Of a DNA stretch of 64,000 nt, positions 38,549 through 48,348 are shown one piece after another. How positions within the stretch are numbered: the first letter of the stretch is position 1; every line of letters starts with the position of its first letter. The notes under the pieces are model-generated. The model was not told the origin of the DNA. It searched no databases and worked only from the letters and a program-made list of their open reading frames with translations. Source of the DNA: Saccharothrix sp. HUAS TT1 (lineage in GTDB: Bacteria; Actinomycetota; Actinomycetes; Mycobacteriales; Pseudonocardiaceae); contig NZ_CP160453.1 in the NCBI RefSeq assembly GCF_040744945.1, forward strand, positions 2,108,001-2,172,000, read 5' to 3'. Both the position numbers and the translations under genes were made by a program.

Positions 38549-38803
38549 GGGCCGCTCAGCCCCGGTTCGCCGTTCGGCGGAATGTTCCGCGTCCCGTCGG
38601 CGTTCACCTGAACGGGAGCGGTTCTCGGGCAACCCTGGGCGCGGTCGTGCGTCTCTAGGGGTGTCACGAGCGGTGCGGTCGGGTCGCGAGGGGGCGAACC
38701 GGCCGGCTGGAGCCGCTCGGTGACGACGGGGGAGCAGGGCGGTGGCCGCTTCGGGGAGCGGCGACCGCTGGGGATCGCCTTCGGGGGAAGGCTGCGCACA
38801 GGG

Positions 38804-38838
38804 AAGGGGCCGGGCTGCTCGTCGCAGCCCGGCCCCTT
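38804..38838. terminator. 15-bp terminator between pcrA and the M23 peptidase gene
   Basis: AAGGGGCCGGGCTGC, TCGTC loop, then the exact complement. It lies at the convergent junction, 28 nt from the peptidase stop. The rest of 38549-38865 holds no gene that I can support. Confidence 0.9.
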
Positions 38839-38865
38839 CGTGCTCTGTGCCCTAAAGGCGCCAGG

Positions 38866-39663
38866 TCAGACGCTGATGCCCTTGGCGTTCAGCCAGCCCA
38901 GCGGGTTGATCTTCTTGCCCTCCGCGTTCCACACCTCGAAGTGCAGGTGCGGGCCGGTGGAGAAGCCGCGGTTGCCCATCCGGGCGATCTGCTCGCCCGC
39001 CAGGACCCGCTGGCCCTTGCGCACCGAGTAGGTGTCCACGTGGCCGTACACGGTCACCGAGCCGTCGTCGTGCTCGACCTTGACCCACAGGCCAAAACCA
39101 CTTGCCTGACCGGCCTCGATCACGACACCATCCGCTGCGGACAGGATCGGCGTGCCGATGGGGCCCGCGATGTCGATGCCGTAGTGCATCTCGCCCCAGC
39201 GGCCGCCGTAGCCGGACGTGAACAGGCCGGCGGCGGGGCGGGCGAACTTCGGCCGCTTGGCCTCGGCTTCCTCGGCCTCGCGGGTCTCGCTGATGTGCTG
39301 GCTCTTGACGAGCTTCTGCGCCTCGGCCGCCGGGTCGACCGTCTTGGCGACGGGCAGGACCTGCGGGGACGCGGGGCCGGAGCCGCCGACGCCGAACGCG
39401 GCAGCGCCTTCGGCGGCGTTGGCCAGCGGGGTGACCTCGTCGGCGGAGGACGGCGAGTCGGAGCCGAGCGCGTGGAGCGTCTGCCCGGCGCCTGCGGCGG
39501 CGAAGGCGCCGACGGCGACGGCGGCGACCACGATCCGGCCGCGCAGCGCCGAGGGCGGTGGCGGGAGCCGGTGCGTGCTCACCGTGCGGGTCGACGCGCG
39601 GTCGACCGCTTCTTCGAGCACGGCAGAACTCGAATGGCCGCCGGGGGAGCGGTGTTGAGACAA
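38866..39663 (-). CDS. M23 family cell-wall metallopeptidase
   Basis: The 265-residue exported endopeptidase is predicted to cut peptidoglycan cross-links. The cytoplasmic N-terminus, an Ala-rich membrane helix near 45-65 (signal anchor) and a linker precede the LytM domain from about 150, with zinc motifs HYGIDIAG, YGHVDTY and HLHFEV, and LGWL near the end. It is equivalent to Rv0950c by position between pcrA and sucC. The start is TTG 39663 with AGG just upstream; an internal GTG (VSTHRL, residue 28) is possible but would leave a very short cytoplasmic part. Confidence 0.92.
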   Translation of the reverse strand: MSQHRSPGGHSSSAVLEEAVDRASTRTVSTHRLPPPPSALRGRIVVAAVAVGAFAAAGAGQTLHALGSDSPSSADEVTPLANAAEGAAAFGVGGSGPASPQVLPVAKTVDPAAEAQKLVKSQHISETREAEEAEAKRPKFARPAAGLFTSGYGGRWGEMHYGIDIAGPIGTPILSAADGVVIEAGQASGFGLWVKVEHDDGSVTVYGHVDTYSVRKGQRVLAGEQIARMGNRGFSTGPHLHFEVWNAEGKKINPLGWLNAKGISV

Positions 39664-39865
39664 AACCTGGCCTTCCGTCTTCGGGGAGTCCGGTCGGACT
39701 ACCAGGCGGGGGATCCCGGTTGAGCCGGTCGGGGTACCGGCTCGTCGTCCTGCTTGTGACCAGACCGTGACAACGGACCGGGGGAAGATAACGGCGCGGA
39801 GCCCTTAAGGGCAATCCCCGATGGCGAGGTTGACCGTTTAGCGGTCAGTGGGACATCCATGCGTA

Positions 39866-39879
39866 TGAGTCGTGACTCA
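39866..39879. promoter_or_regulatory. 14-bp perfect palindrome upstream of the M23 peptidase
   Basis: TGAGTCGTGACTCA lies 203 bp upstream of the peptidase start and 9 bp from the end of the lipase gene. It could be an operator for the peptidase or a random dyad; no regulator can be assigned. Confidence 0.4.
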
Positions 39880-39887
39880 CGGTCACC

Positions 39888-40874
39888 TCAGCGCTCGGCA
39901 AACCCCACCGGTACAGGCACGATGGGGTGATCCTGGTTGTCGCCCGGACGTGTGATCGTGCTCACAATGAGGTGAAGGGTGCGTGAATCGATCGATAGCG
40001 AAAGGTGACCTGAATCACGTATCCGATGCTCCTCCACGACCAACGCCGGGTGCTCCAACCGGGCGTTCGACTGGGGGATGATCACCTGGTCCATCTCGCT
40101 CCACACCACCACGAACCGGGTCCGGCAGGCGTCGGACGGTTCGGCCAATTCGGACAACAGGTCCGAACCGGGGCGGAGTTGCCTGGTCAGCGGGGTGGGC
40201 AGCAGGTAGGCCGTGAGCGTGCCGCCGTGCGGGGTGCCCAGGGTGACGAGCGTGCGCACGCGTGCGTCCCCGCCCAGGCGTTGCACGTAATAACGGGCGA
40301 TGAGACCGCCCAGGGAGTGCCCGACCACGTGCACCCGGTCGGACCCGGTCTGCTCGCAGATCCGCTCGACGTGCTCCCCGAGCAGCGCCGCGGCCTGCCG
40401 GACGTCCCCCGTCAACGCGGTCAGCACGCTGTAGTTCACCGCGTGGACCACCCCGAAGCCACGCCTTCGCAGTGCCCCCGACAGCACTGCGAAGGCGGAC
40501 CTGTTGTCCCCGATGCCGTGCACCAGCACGATCGGGGTGCCCGCCGCTTCCATGGCGGAAACCACCAGGCCCCGCCGGCGCGGCGACAACCGGTCGGTGC
40601 GGTAGGCGCGGAAGTGCCCGTTCGGCTCCAACCGCTCTTCGAGGACGCCCCAGGGGTAGAGGACGGTGTGCGCGGCCAACCAGGCGGCTTCCAGGGCGAC
40701 GCCGCGCACGCCACCGGGCGAGGCGGCGGCCCGGAGGACCCCGCCGGCCAGCTCCAGCGCCTCGCCCGCCACGTCCAACCCGGTGTCCACGCCCGCGCCG
40801 ACCCGCCCGACCCAACCGCGCACGAACCGCCGCACCGCGCCGCCCACCGGGCCGAGAGCCAGTGATCCCCCCAT
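39888..40874 (-). CDS. Alpha/beta hydrolase, lipase-like
   Basis: The 328-residue protein has an alpha/beta fold: oxyanion strand PIVLVHGIGDNRSAF, nucleophile elbow GHSLGGLIARYYV and catalytic His probably in RDSGHLSLSID. It resembles triacylglycerol lipases/esterases of the LipA-EstA type. The N-terminal 80 residues are hydrophobic and Gly/Ala-rich without a clear cleavage site. ATG 40874 is chosen over ATG 40907 because GGGCGGGA precedes it. Codon use at the N-terminus is very G-rich. Confidence 0.87.
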   Translation of the reverse strand: MGGSLALGPVGGAVRRFVRGWVGRVGAGVDTGLDVAGEALELAGGVLRAAASPGGVRGVALEAAWLAAHTVLYPWGVLEERLEPNGHFRAYRTDRLSPRRRGLVVSAMEAAGTPIVLVHGIGDNRSAFAVLSGALRRRGFGVVHAVNYSVLTALTGDVRQAAALLGEHVERICEQTGSDRVHVVGHSLGGLIARYYVQRLGGDARVRTLVTLGTPHGGTLTAYLLPTPLTRQLRPGSDLLSELAEPSDACRTRFVVVWSEMDQVIIPQSNARLEHPALVVEEHRIRDSGHLSLSIDSRTLHLIVSTITRPGDNQDHPIVPVPVGFAER

Positions 40875-40907
40875 TCCCGCCCAGTACCCGCCACCGCCCG
40901 CCCACAA

Positions 40908-41198
40908 CCGCAGGCCACCTCACAGCCGCCGCCCACCGCAGCGCCCCCGCCGACCTCACAACTGCCGACTTCAACTGCCGACCGCTGCCCACCGCACCGC
41001 CACCGCCCCCGCAGCGCCGCCCGCCTCGCCCTCGCCGACCGTGCCACCACCTCCGCCGCCACCACCACCACCGCGACCTCCGCCGCCGCCGTGCCGCCGC
41101 CACCGACCGCCTCGCCCCCCTCCAGCCGTAGCACCGCCCGCCTCAGCCCCTACCTCACCGCCGCACGTGGTCGGGCGTCGTCGTCCGCGCCGCTTTGC
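40908..41198. repeat. Pyrimidine-rich low-complexity intergenic tract
   Basis: About 290 bp of CCACCGCC-type sequence with very few purines on the plus strand, including CCACCACCACCACC near 41063. It stays open in the frame of the downstream membrane protein but would encode only Pro/Thr/Ala, so I treat it as non-coding. Its texture resembles the tail of imuA' (51,700-52,480). Confidence 0.6.
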
Positions 41199-41211
41199 TA
41201 GCGTCCGACCG

Positions 41212-42855
41212 GTGATCCGAACGGCGGAACCCGGCTCTGCGACACCCACGCGACTCCGGGCGGCGGTCGGGGTGGCCGCGGTCGGCTCCCTGCTCTCGGC
41301 GCTCGCCCCCGTGATCGGCGTGGTGGACGCCTCCGCACCGCCCGCGTTCACGGCCTGGCCGCTGCTGGCGCCGCTCGCGCTGCTGCCCGCCGCCCTCGCC
41401 GCCTCCTTCCTCCTCCGCGGCCAGGAGCTGGTCGCGGCGGCGACCCTCGTCGCGCCGGCCGTCTTCGCGGTCGGCCGGCTGCTGAACGACCTGCAGCTCG
41501 CCGTCGACCCCCTCGACGCCTTCCGCCCCGAGCTGTTCCGCCCGGCGAGCCTCGACCCGCCCACCCCCACCGCCGGCACCTGGCTGCTCCTCGCCGGCCA
41601 CCTCCTGGTGATCGCGGCCGGCGTCCTGGCCGCGCGCGGCGCGGGGCCGGACGTCCGCAGCGAGCGCGCGAGCTTCGTGCTGCCCGCCGTGGCCGGCGCC
41701 GTCGCGGGCATCGGCCTGTTCACCGCGCCTCTCACCTCGACCGACGCGCTGATCCCGGCCCGCGGCACACTGGAGTCGCCGACGCTGCCGATGCTGGGCG
41801 GCCTCGTGCTCACCCTGGCCGCGCCGCTGCTCGCCGTGCTCGCGGCCAGCGCCACCACCGACGAGGCGCGGCGGGGCGGGCTGCTCGGCCTGTCCGCCGC
41901 CCTGCTCGCGCTCGCCCTGCCGCCGGTCGTCACCGCCCTCGCGGTCGACGGCGTCGGCCTCGCCGTCGGCCCCCTCCTGGTCCTCGCCGCCGCCGTCGCG
42001 CTCGCCCTGCCGCGCCGCGCGACCGAGGACCGCACCACTGGGGACCGCGCCACCGGGGAGCGCGACGTCGCACTGCCCGGTCAACGCCGGCTGCACACCA
42101 CCGCCGCCGTCCTCGGCCTGGTCGCCGCCGGCGCGGCGGTCCTCGGCGCGACCACCGACCAGCTGGTCCTGCCCGCCGGCCTGCCCTCGCCGACCGACTA
42201 CGCCGCCCGCCTGCTCTGGCCCGCCGCGATCGCCCTCACCGTCCTCTCCGTCGCGCTGCTGGCCAACGCCGCCGCGCGCCCCGCGTTCACCGTCGCCGCC
42301 GCCACCGTCCCGCTGGCGGCGGGCGGCGCGCTCGACACCGTCTTCGCCGCGGCGGAGGTCGCCGCCGTCGAACCGGGACCGGGCGCCTGGCTCACCATCG
42401 CCGCCGTCGTCGCCGCGGCCGCCGCCGCCGTCACCGCCGGGCTGGCCGGCGCGGTCGAGCGGGACGAGGTGGGCGTGGCCGAGGCGGAACCGCCGCTGCC
42501 GCTGGTCGCCGCCGTCCTGATCGCCGCGCTGCTCGCGGTCGGCGCGTTCGCCCTGCCCGTCCTGCGGGCGCCGGGCTTCGTGCCGATCGGCGCGTTCGGC
42601 CTGCGCGTCGGCTCGCTCGGCCTGCTGGTCGCCCTCGTCACGGTGGTGGCCGCCGCCGTCGTGGCGCTCAAGGCCCGGCCGAACCGGGGCGCGGCGCTGC
42701 TGCTCGGCGCGGCCGTCGTCACTGGGGTCCGGGCGCTGGAGCACCCGCTCACCGCCGCCCGCGCTGCCGAGGCGGCCCCTGGTCCGGGTCTGTGGCTGGC
42801 CGCTGCCGCCACCGTCGCGCTCCTCGTCTCCGCGGCCCTGCGGACGGCGCGCTGA
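41212..42855 (+). CDS. Polytopic membrane protein of unknown function
   Basis: 547 residues, Ala/Leu/Val-rich, with about 14 predicted transmembrane helices and no recognised motif. A basic cytoplasmic loop (LPRRATEDRTTGDRATGERD) divides it near the middle. -10-like TAGCGT ends 7 nt before GTG 41212 and no ribosome site is present, so leaderless translation is likely and supports this start. It lies between the lipase and sucC. I cannot assign a transport or enzyme role. Confidence 0.8.
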   Translation: MIRTAEPGSATPTRLRAAVGVAAVGSLLSALAPVIGVVDASAPPAFTAWPLLAPLALLPAALAASFLLRGQELVAAATLVAPAVFAVGRLLNDLQLAVDPLDAFRPELFRPASLDPPTPTAGTWLLLAGHLLVIAAGVLAARGAGPDVRSERASFVLPAVAGAVAGIGLFTAPLTSTDALIPARGTLESPTLPMLGGLVLTLAAPLLAVLAASATTDEARRGGLLGLSAALLALALPPVVTALAVDGVGLAVGPLLVLAAAVALALPRRATEDRTTGDRATGERDVALPGQRRLHTTAAVLGLVAAGAAVLGATTDQLVLPAGLPSPTDYAARLLWPAAIALTVLSVALLANAAARPAFTVAAATVPLAAGGALDTVFAAAEVAAVEPGPGAWLTIAAVVAAAAAAVTAGLAGAVERDEVGVAEAEPPLPLVAAVLIAALLAVGAFALPVLRAPGFVPIGAFGLRVGSLGLLVALVTVVAAAVVALKARPNRGAALLLGAAVVTGVRALEHPLTAARAAEAAPGPGLWLAAAATVALLVSAALRTAR

Positions 42856-43096
42856 ATCGGTGTGGTGATCGACCTCACCACCTCTATGACGGACTTCACG
42901 GGCGTGGGGTGCGGCTGAGTCCGAGCAGGTCGATAGTGTCTTGCGAAGCCGCGTCGAGCCGGTCCCACCACGGCTGTGCCGGCGTTCCAGGTGATGCCTG
43001 GTACGTGTGGGCACCAGGCCCCAGCCTGGAGCGCCGGACCCCAGAGGACCGCACGACATGACGCGGTGTCCGACACCGACGTCGCAGGAGACCCGA

Positions 43097-44266
43097 GTGG
43101 ACCTGTACGAGTACCAGGCGAAGGACCTCTTCGCCGCCCACGACGTCCCGGTACTTCCGGGCGACGTGGCGACCACCCCCGCCGAGGCCAAGGCCATCGC
43201 CGAGCGCTTCGGTCAGACCGTCGTGGTCAAGGCCCAGGTCAAGACCGGTGGCCGTGGCAAGGCGGGCGGCGTCAAGCTCGCCGAGAGCCCGGACGAGACC
43301 GAGGCCAAGGCCGAGGCCATCCTCGGCCTCGACATCAAGGGTCACGTCGTGCACCGCGTGCTGGTGACCCCCGCCTCCGACATCGCGGAGGAGTACTACT
43401 TCTCCTTCCTCCTCGACCGCGCCAACCGCACCTTCCTGGCCATGGCCAGCGTCGAGGGCGGCATGGACATCGAAGAGGTCGCCGCGACCAAGCCCGAGGC
43501 CCTGGCCAAGGTGCCGGTGGACGCGATCACGGGCGTGGACCGCGCGAAGGCCGACGAGATCGTGGCCGCCGCCAAGTTCCCGGCCGAGGTGGCCGACCAG
43601 GTCGCCGACGTCATCGTGAAGCTCTGGGAGACCTTCGTCTCCGAGGACGCCACGCTGGTCGAGGTCAACCCGCTGGTCCGCGACCCCGAGGGGAAGATCG
43701 TCGCCCTCGACGGCAAGGTCACGCTGGACGAGAACGCCTCCTTCCGCCACCCCGCCCACGAGGCGCTGGTCGACAAGCAGGCCGAGGACCCGCTGGAGGC
43801 CAAGGCCAAGGCGAAGGGCCTCAACTACGTCAAGCTGGACGGCCAGGTCGGCATCATCGGCAACGGCGCCGGCCTCGTCATGTCCACCCTGGACGTGGTG
43901 GCGTACGCGGGCGAGAAGCACAAGGGCGTCAAGCCCGCGAACTTCCTCGACATCGGCGGCGGCGCGTCGGCCGAGGTCATGGCCAACGGCCTGGACATCA
44001 TCCTGCACGACCCCGACGTCCGCTCGGTCTTCGTGAACGTGTTCGGCGGCATCACCGCGTGCGACGCGGTCGCCAACGGCATCGTGGCGGCGCTGGGCAT
44101 GCTGGGCGACGAGGCCACCAAGCCGCTCGTGGTCCGCCTCGACGGCAACAACGTCGAAGAGGGCCGCCGGATCCTCGCCGAGGCCAACCACCCGCTGGTC
44201 ACCGTGGTGGACACTATGGACAACGCGGCCGACAAGGCCGCCGAGCTCGCGGCTGCGGGGGTCTGA
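43097..44266 (+). CDS. sucC: Succinyl-CoA synthetase beta subunit
   Basis: The 389-residue ATP-grasp subunit of the TCA-cycle enzyme converts succinyl-CoA to succinate with NTP formation. The start is [13 protein letters not shown], as in the family; [19 protein letters not shown] binds nucleotide, VEVNPLV and [11 protein letters not shown] follow, and [15 protein letters not shown] is the subunit interface. GTG 43097 has AGGAG 6 nt upstream. It precedes sucD by 2 bp. Confidence 0.97.
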   Translation: MDLYEYQAKDLFAAHDVPVLPGDVATTPAEAKAIAERFGQTVVVKAQVKTGGRGKAGGVKLAESPDETEAKAEAILGLDIKGHVVHRVLVTPASDIAEEYYFSFLLDRANRTFLAMASVEGGMDIEEVAATKPEALAKVPVDAITGVDRAKADEIVAAAKFPAEVADQVADVIVKLWETFVSEDATLVEVNPLVRDPEGKIVALDGKVTLDENASFRHPAHEALVDKQAEDPLEAKAKAKGLNYVKLDGQVGIIGNGAGLVMSTLDVVAYAGEKHKGVKPANFLDIGGGASAEVMANGLDIILHDPDVRSVFVNVFGGITACDAVANGIVAALGMLGDEATKPLVVRLDGNNVEEGRRILAEANHPLVTVVDTMDNAADKAAELAAAGV

Positions 44267-44268
44267 CG

Positions 44269-45159
44269 ATGGCTATCTTCATCACCAAGGACAGCAAGGT
44301 CATCGTCCAGGGCATGACCGGCGCCGAGGGCACCAAGCACACCAAGCGGATGCTGGCCTCCGGCACGACCATCGTCGGCGGCGTGAACCCGCGCAAGGCC
44401 GGCGAGAAGGTCGACTTCGACGGCAACGTGCTCCCGGTGTTCGGCTCCGTGGCCGAGGCCATGGAGGCCACCGGCGCCGACGTCACCGTGATCTTCGTGC
44501 CCCCGGCGTTCGCCAAGGCGGCCGTGATCGAGGCGGTCGACGCGGGCATCGGCCTGGCCGTCGTGATCACCGAGGGCATCCCGGTGCACGACACCGCCGC
44601 GTTCTGGGCGCACGCCGTCGCGACCGGCAACAAGACCCGGATCATCGGCCCGAACTGCCCCGGCCTGATCAGCCCCGGGCAGTCCAACGCGGGCATCATC
44701 CCGGCCAACATCTCCGGCGCCGGCAAGATCGGCCTGGTGTCGAAGTCCGGCACGCTGACCTACCAGATGATGTTCGAGCTGCGCGACTTCGGCTTCTCCA
44801 CCGCCATCGGCATCGGCGGCGACCCGATCATCGGCACCACCCACATCGACGCGCTGGCGGCCTTCGAGGCCGACCCGGAGACCGCGGCGATCGTGATGAT
44901 CGGCGAGATCGGCGGCGACGCCGAGGAGCGGGCCGCGGCCTACATCAAGGACAACGTCACCAAGCCGGTCGTCGGCTACGTGGCGGGCTTCACCGCGCCC
45001 GAGGGCAAGACGATGGGCCACGCGGGCGCGATCGTGTCCGGCTCGGCCGGCACCGCGCAGGCGAAGAAGGAGGCCCTGGAGGCCGCCGGCGTCAAGGTCG
45101 GCAAGACGCCGAGCGAGACCGCCGGGCTGATGCGGGAGATCATGCAGTCGATCGGCTGA
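44269..45159 (+). CDS. sucD: Succinyl-CoA synthetase alpha subunit
   Basis: The 296-residue subunit binds CoA through its N-terminal Rossmann domain ([17 protein letters not shown]) and carries the phospho-His in [23 protein letters not shown] and [12 protein letters not shown] are family motifs. It is coupled to sucC, and a strong terminator follows 25 bp after the stop. Confidence 0.97.
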   Translation: MAIFITKDSKVIVQGMTGAEGTKHTKRMLASGTTIVGGVNPRKAGEKVDFDGNVLPVFGSVAEAMEATGADVTVIFVPPAFAKAAVIEAVDAGIGLAVVITEGIPVHDTAAFWAHAVATGNKTRIIGPNCPGLISPGQSNAGIIPANISGAGKIGLVSKSGTLTYQMMFELRDFGFSTAIGIGGDPIIGTTHIDALAAFEADPETAAIVMIGEIGGDAEERAAAYIKDNVTKPVVGYVAGFTAPEGKTMGHAGAIVSGSAGTAQAKKEALEAAGVKVGKTPSETAGLMREIMQSIG

Positions 45160-45184
45160 CACTCGCCCGTTCGTGCCACGCACT

Positions 45185-45214
45185 GAGGGCCGCCTCCGCT
45201 CGGAGGTGGCCCTC
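45185..45214 (+). terminator. sucCD terminator
   Basis: GAGGGCCGCCTCC, GCTC loop, GGAGGTGGCCCTC; 13-bp stem with one G-U pair. Confidence 0.88.
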
Positions 45215-45343
45215 GGCGCGTGTTCGGCGGAGTAGATGCGCACATTGAGGGGAACCACAGGAGTCCGGTCGCCGTCGGAGAGTGCGCATCGGCTAGCGTT
45301 CTGTCGACCCGAAATCAAGTTCGCAGGTGGAGGAGACCGCATC

Positions 45344-46024
45344 ATGTCCCAGCCGTACGGCGCCCCTCAGCAGCAGCCGGGTCCGGCGCAGCCGGCGGTG
45401 GGTGTGAACCTGAACCTCATCCTTCCGCTGGTCGCCGCCGGTCTGGCGCTGATCGCCTACCTCCTGGCGTTCGCCGACGACGTGCCGTCGTCGGAGTACC
45501 TGTACGCCGCGGGCATCCTGGCCGGCCTGTCCGTGCTGCCGAAGGCGCCCAGGGGTCTGCTGTGGGCGGCGGTCCCGTTCGCGCTGATCCCCACCCTCGG
45601 CCTGCTCCAGGGCCTGATCACCACCGAGGCCGACGTCGAGGGCATGCAGATCGTGCTGCTGCTGGTGTCGCTGCTGCTGACGGCGGCGGTCGTGATGGCG
45701 CTGCTGCTGGAGGTCGGCATCGTGAAGCTCCAGCCGAAGACGGCCAACGTCTACGGCCAGCCCGGTGGCTGGAGCCCGCACTCCGGCGCGTTCCCGCAGC
45801 AGGGCCAGCAGCCGCAGCAGTTCGGCCCGCCGTCGGGCCAGTTCGGCCAGCAGGCGCCGCCGCAGCAGCAGGCCCAGCCGCAGCCCAACCAGCCGCAGCC
45901 GACGTCGTACATGCCGCAGCCCGGTCAGTTCGGCCAGCCGGGTCAGCAGCCCGGCCAGCAGCCCGGCCAGCAGCCGGGCCAGGGCACGCCGCCCGGCGGG
46001 TTCGGCGGACCGCAGCAGGGCTGA
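45344..46024 (+). CDS. DUF5336 membrane protein (Rv0954/34-kDa antigen-like)
   Basis: 226 residues. A short Gln/Pro N-terminus, four transmembrane helices between about 20 and 130, then a cytoplasmic or surface Gln/Pro/Gly-rich tail with GQQPGQQPGQQPGQ repeats. It is conserved in mycobacteria next to sucCD and purNH and linked there to cell growth/septum in the literature as I recall; the exact role is unknown. The ATG has GGAGGAG 8 nt upstream, and a TAGCGT -10 element lies at 45294. Confidence 0.88.
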   Translation: MSQPYGAPQQQPGPAQPAVGVNLNLILPLVAAGLALIAYLLAFADDVPSSEYLYAAGILAGLSVLPKAPRGLLWAAVPFALIPTLGLLQGLITTEADVEGMQIVLLLVSLLLTAAVVMALLLEVGIVKLQPKTANVYGQPGGWSPHSGAFPQQGQQPQQFGPPSGQFGQQAPPQQQAQPQPNQPQPTSYMPQPGQFGQPGQQPGQQPGQQPGQGTPPGGFGGPQQG

Positions 46025-46036
46025 TCCCAGCCGTGG

Positions 46037-46070
46037 GAGGGGTGGCACCGGTGCTCCGGTGCCACCCCTC
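46037..46070 (+). terminator. Terminator after the DUF5336 gene
   Basis: Perfect 15-bp stem GAGGGGTGGCACCGG/CCGGTGCCACCCCTC, TGCT loop, followed by TTCG. Confidence 0.92.
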
Positions 46071-46127
46071 TTCGCGTGTCCGGCGTGCCTGCCCCGAACG
46101 GCCCATCACGACTGAGACAGTGGGGGA

Positions 46128-47657
46128 ATGTCGGTGCTGCAAACGACCTCGCACGGCGTTGTGACGGACTCCGTCCGCCCACCCGAGTTCTCCCGCGCCG
46201 AACGGGTGCGGGTGCTCACCATGACCGCCGCGGGCTCGGTGGTCGTCGGCTACGCGGCCGTCGCCGCGCTGCTCGCGCTGATCTCCTCGACCGCCGCGCA
46301 CGCGTCGTTCTCCACCACCGGCGTGCTGACCGCCGCCGCGCCGGGCTGGCTGGCCGCGCACCACGTGCCGCTGCGCTTCGACGGCGGCCAGCTCGGCCTG
46401 CTGCCGCTGCTGCCGACGGCGCTGGTGATGCTGCTGGTGTACCGGGCGGCGGCGAGCGCGGCGGACCGGCTGGGGCTGTTCGAGCCGCTGCAGGCGCGGT
46501 CGGTGGTGTTCAGCATCGCCGGCGCGCACGCCGTCGTCGGCGGGCTGATCTCGTTCCTGATGGGTGACGGCGGTCCGGTGCGCGCGACGCCCGCGGTGGC
46601 GTTCTTCGGGTGCGCGGCGGTGTCCGGCGTCGCGGCGGTGGCGGGTGTCGCGCAGCGCTGCGGCCTGGTGGAGGTCGTGTTCGAGCGGGTCGACCCGGTG
46701 GCGCGGCGCGGGTTGCGCGCGGGCGCGTCGGCGTTGTTCGCGCTGGCGGCGGCGGGCGCGCTGGTGCTGGCGCTGGGACTGGTGTTCTCGTGGTCGACCA
46801 CCGCCGGGCTGTTCGACCAGAGCGGCGGCACCGTCGGCACCGGTCTCGGCATCTGGCTGCTGTGCCTGGCGTACCTGCCGAACGCCGTGGTCGGCGCGCT
46901 GTCGTACGTGGTGGGCGCCGGGTTCTCGATCGGCGCGGTGGTCGTCGGCCCGCTGGGGTTCACCGGCGGCCCGGTGCCCGCCGTGCCGCTGCTGGCCGCG
47001 TTGCCGGAGGAGCAGGTCGGCTACCTGCCGGTGGTGCTGGCGCTGCCCGCGGTGGTCGGCGTGCTGGTCGGGTGGTCGCTGCGCGACGCCGCCGGGACGC
47101 CCCGGTCGCGGGTGCGCGCGGTGCTGGTCGCGGCGGTGACCGCGGGTGTCGGCACGCTGGTGCTGGCGGCGGTCGCCGGTGGCGCGCTGGGCGGCGGGGT
47201 GTTCAACCCGGTCACCATCCCGGCCGGGCTGCTGGCGGTGCTGACGTTCGGCTGGGTGGCCGTGCCGGGCGGTGTCGTGACCTGGTTCGCCGGTCCCCGC
47301 CCGCCGCGCGTGGTGGAGCCCGAACCCGAGCCCGAGCCGGAACCGGTCGTGGTCGCCGTCGAAGAAGAAGAGGACGACGACGAGTACGAAGAAGAAGAGG
47401 CAGAAGAGGGAGAGGACGACGAGGAGTTCGACCACGAGCTCGATGAGTACGACGACATCGAGGAGGAGTTGGTCGAGGAAGACTCCGAGGACTCCGAAGA
47501 GGACACCGAGGACCCCGAGGACTTCGAGGAGGACCCCGGGGACGAGCCCGGGGAAGACCTCTCCGAGGACGACGGGGAAGTCGAAGCGGACGAGGCCGAC
47601 GACACCGACGAGGCCGACGACGTCGACCCGGAGGACCTGGCCGACAAGCCCCGGTAG
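46128..47657 (+). CDS. DUF6350 membrane protein with acidic C-terminal tail
   Basis: 509 residues with about 10 transmembrane helices to residue 395, then a cytoplasmic tail of about 110 residues that is mostly Glu and Asp (for example VEEEEDDDEYEEEEAEEGED). The membrane part matches the DUF6350 family encoded upstream of purN in actinobacteria (Rv0955). Function is unknown. GGGGGA precedes the ATG. The tail is GA-rich at DNA level and could bind cations or basic proteins (inference). Confidence 0.88.
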   Translation: MSVLQTTSHGVVTDSVRPPEFSRAERVRVLTMTAAGSVVVGYAAVAALLALISSTAAHASFSTTGVLTAAAPGWLAAHHVPLRFDGGQLGLLPLLPTALVMLLVYRAAASAADRLGLFEPLQARSVVFSIAGAHAVVGGLISFLMGDGGPVRATPAVAFFGCAAVSGVAAVAGVAQRCGLVEVVFERVDPVARRGLRAGASALFALAAAGALVLALGLVFSWSTTAGLFDQSGGTVGTGLGIWLLCLAYLPNAVVGALSYVVGAGFSIGAVVVGPLGFTGGPVPAVPLLAALPEEQVGYLPVVLALPAVVGVLVGWSLRDAAGTPRSRVRAVLVAAVTAGVGTLVLAAVAGGALGGGVFNPVTIPAGLLAVLTFGWVAVPGGVVTWFAGPRPPRVVEPEPEPEPEPVVVAVEEEEDDDEYEEEEAEEGEDDEEFDHELDEYDDIEEELVEEDSEDSEEDTEDPEDFEEDPGDEPGEDLSEDDGEVEADEADDTDEADDVDPEDLADKPR

Positions 47658-47685
47658 CCAACGCCTAGGCTGCTCTTGAGCTGCT

Positions 47686-48348
47686 GTGACAGTCCCCAGC
47701 AAGGAGAGCACGCTGAGCGCCGCGACCACACTCCGGCTTCCCGTCCCCGCCAGGGTCGTCGTCCTCGTCTCCGGTTCCGGCACCCTCTTGCAGGCGTTGC
47801 TGGACGCGGCGGCCGACCCCGGATACCCGGTCGAGGTGGTCGCCGTCGGCGCGGACCGCGACGGCATCGAAGGCCTCGACCGCGCCGAGCGCGCCGGCGT
47901 GCCCGGCTTCGCGGTGAAGCTGCGCGACCACGCCGACCGCGGCGCGTGGGACACCGCGCTGGCGGACGCCGTCGCCGCGCACGAGCCCGACCTGGTGGTC
48001 TCCGCCGGTTTCATGAAGATCCTCGGACCCGCCTTCCTGGCCCGCTTCGGCGGCCGGATGGTCAACACCCACCCCGCGCTGCTGCCCGCCTTCCCGGGCG
48101 CGCACGGCGTCCGCGACGCCGTCGACTACGGCGTGAAGGTGACCGGCGCGACCGTGCACCTGGTGGACGGCGGTGTGGACACCGGGCCGATCCTGGCCCA
48201 GGAGGCGGTCGTCGTCGCCGATGACGACGACGTCGAAAGCCTGCACGAGCGCATCAAGGTGGTGGAGCGGCGGCTGCTGGTCGACGTGGTCGCCCGCCTG
48301 GCCCGCGAGGGCTGCACCGTGAACGGACGAAAGGTGAGCATCCCGTGA
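47686..48348 (+). CDS. purN: Phosphoribosylglycinamide formyltransferase
   Basis: Transfers formyl from 10-formyl-THF to GAR in purine synthesis. Up to 220 residues: [15 protein letters not shown] phosphate-binding loop, [17 protein letters not shown] with the catalytic Asn and His, and [13 protein letters not shown] with the catalytic Asp. GTG 47686 is the nearest standard start. AAGGAG at 47701 sits ideally before CTG 47713, which would remove nine residues that family members lack. It overlaps purH by 4 bp. Confidence 0.95.
   Translation: MTVPSKESTLSAATTLRLPVPARVVVLVSGSGTLLQALLDAAADPGYPVEVVAVGADRDGIEGLDRAERAGVPGFAVKLRDHADRGAWDTALADAVAAHEPDLVVSAGFMKILGPAFLARFGGRMVNTHPALLPAFPGAHGVRDAVDYGVKVTGATVHLVDGGVDTGPILAQEAVVVADDDDVESLHERIKVVERRLLVDVVARLAREGCTVNGRKVSIP

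Noticed and set aside
36164..38632. Long minus-strand frame opposite pcrA that runs into the aroQ leader peptide
   Set aside because: Antisense shadow of pcrA with no recognisable domain. Only the last 20 codons look functional, as the leader peptide.
39664..39887. c-di-AMP (ydaO) riboswitch upstream of the M23 peptidase
   Set aside because: This riboswitch is common before actinobacterial wall hydrolases, but I could not find its conserved core segments on the minus strand here.
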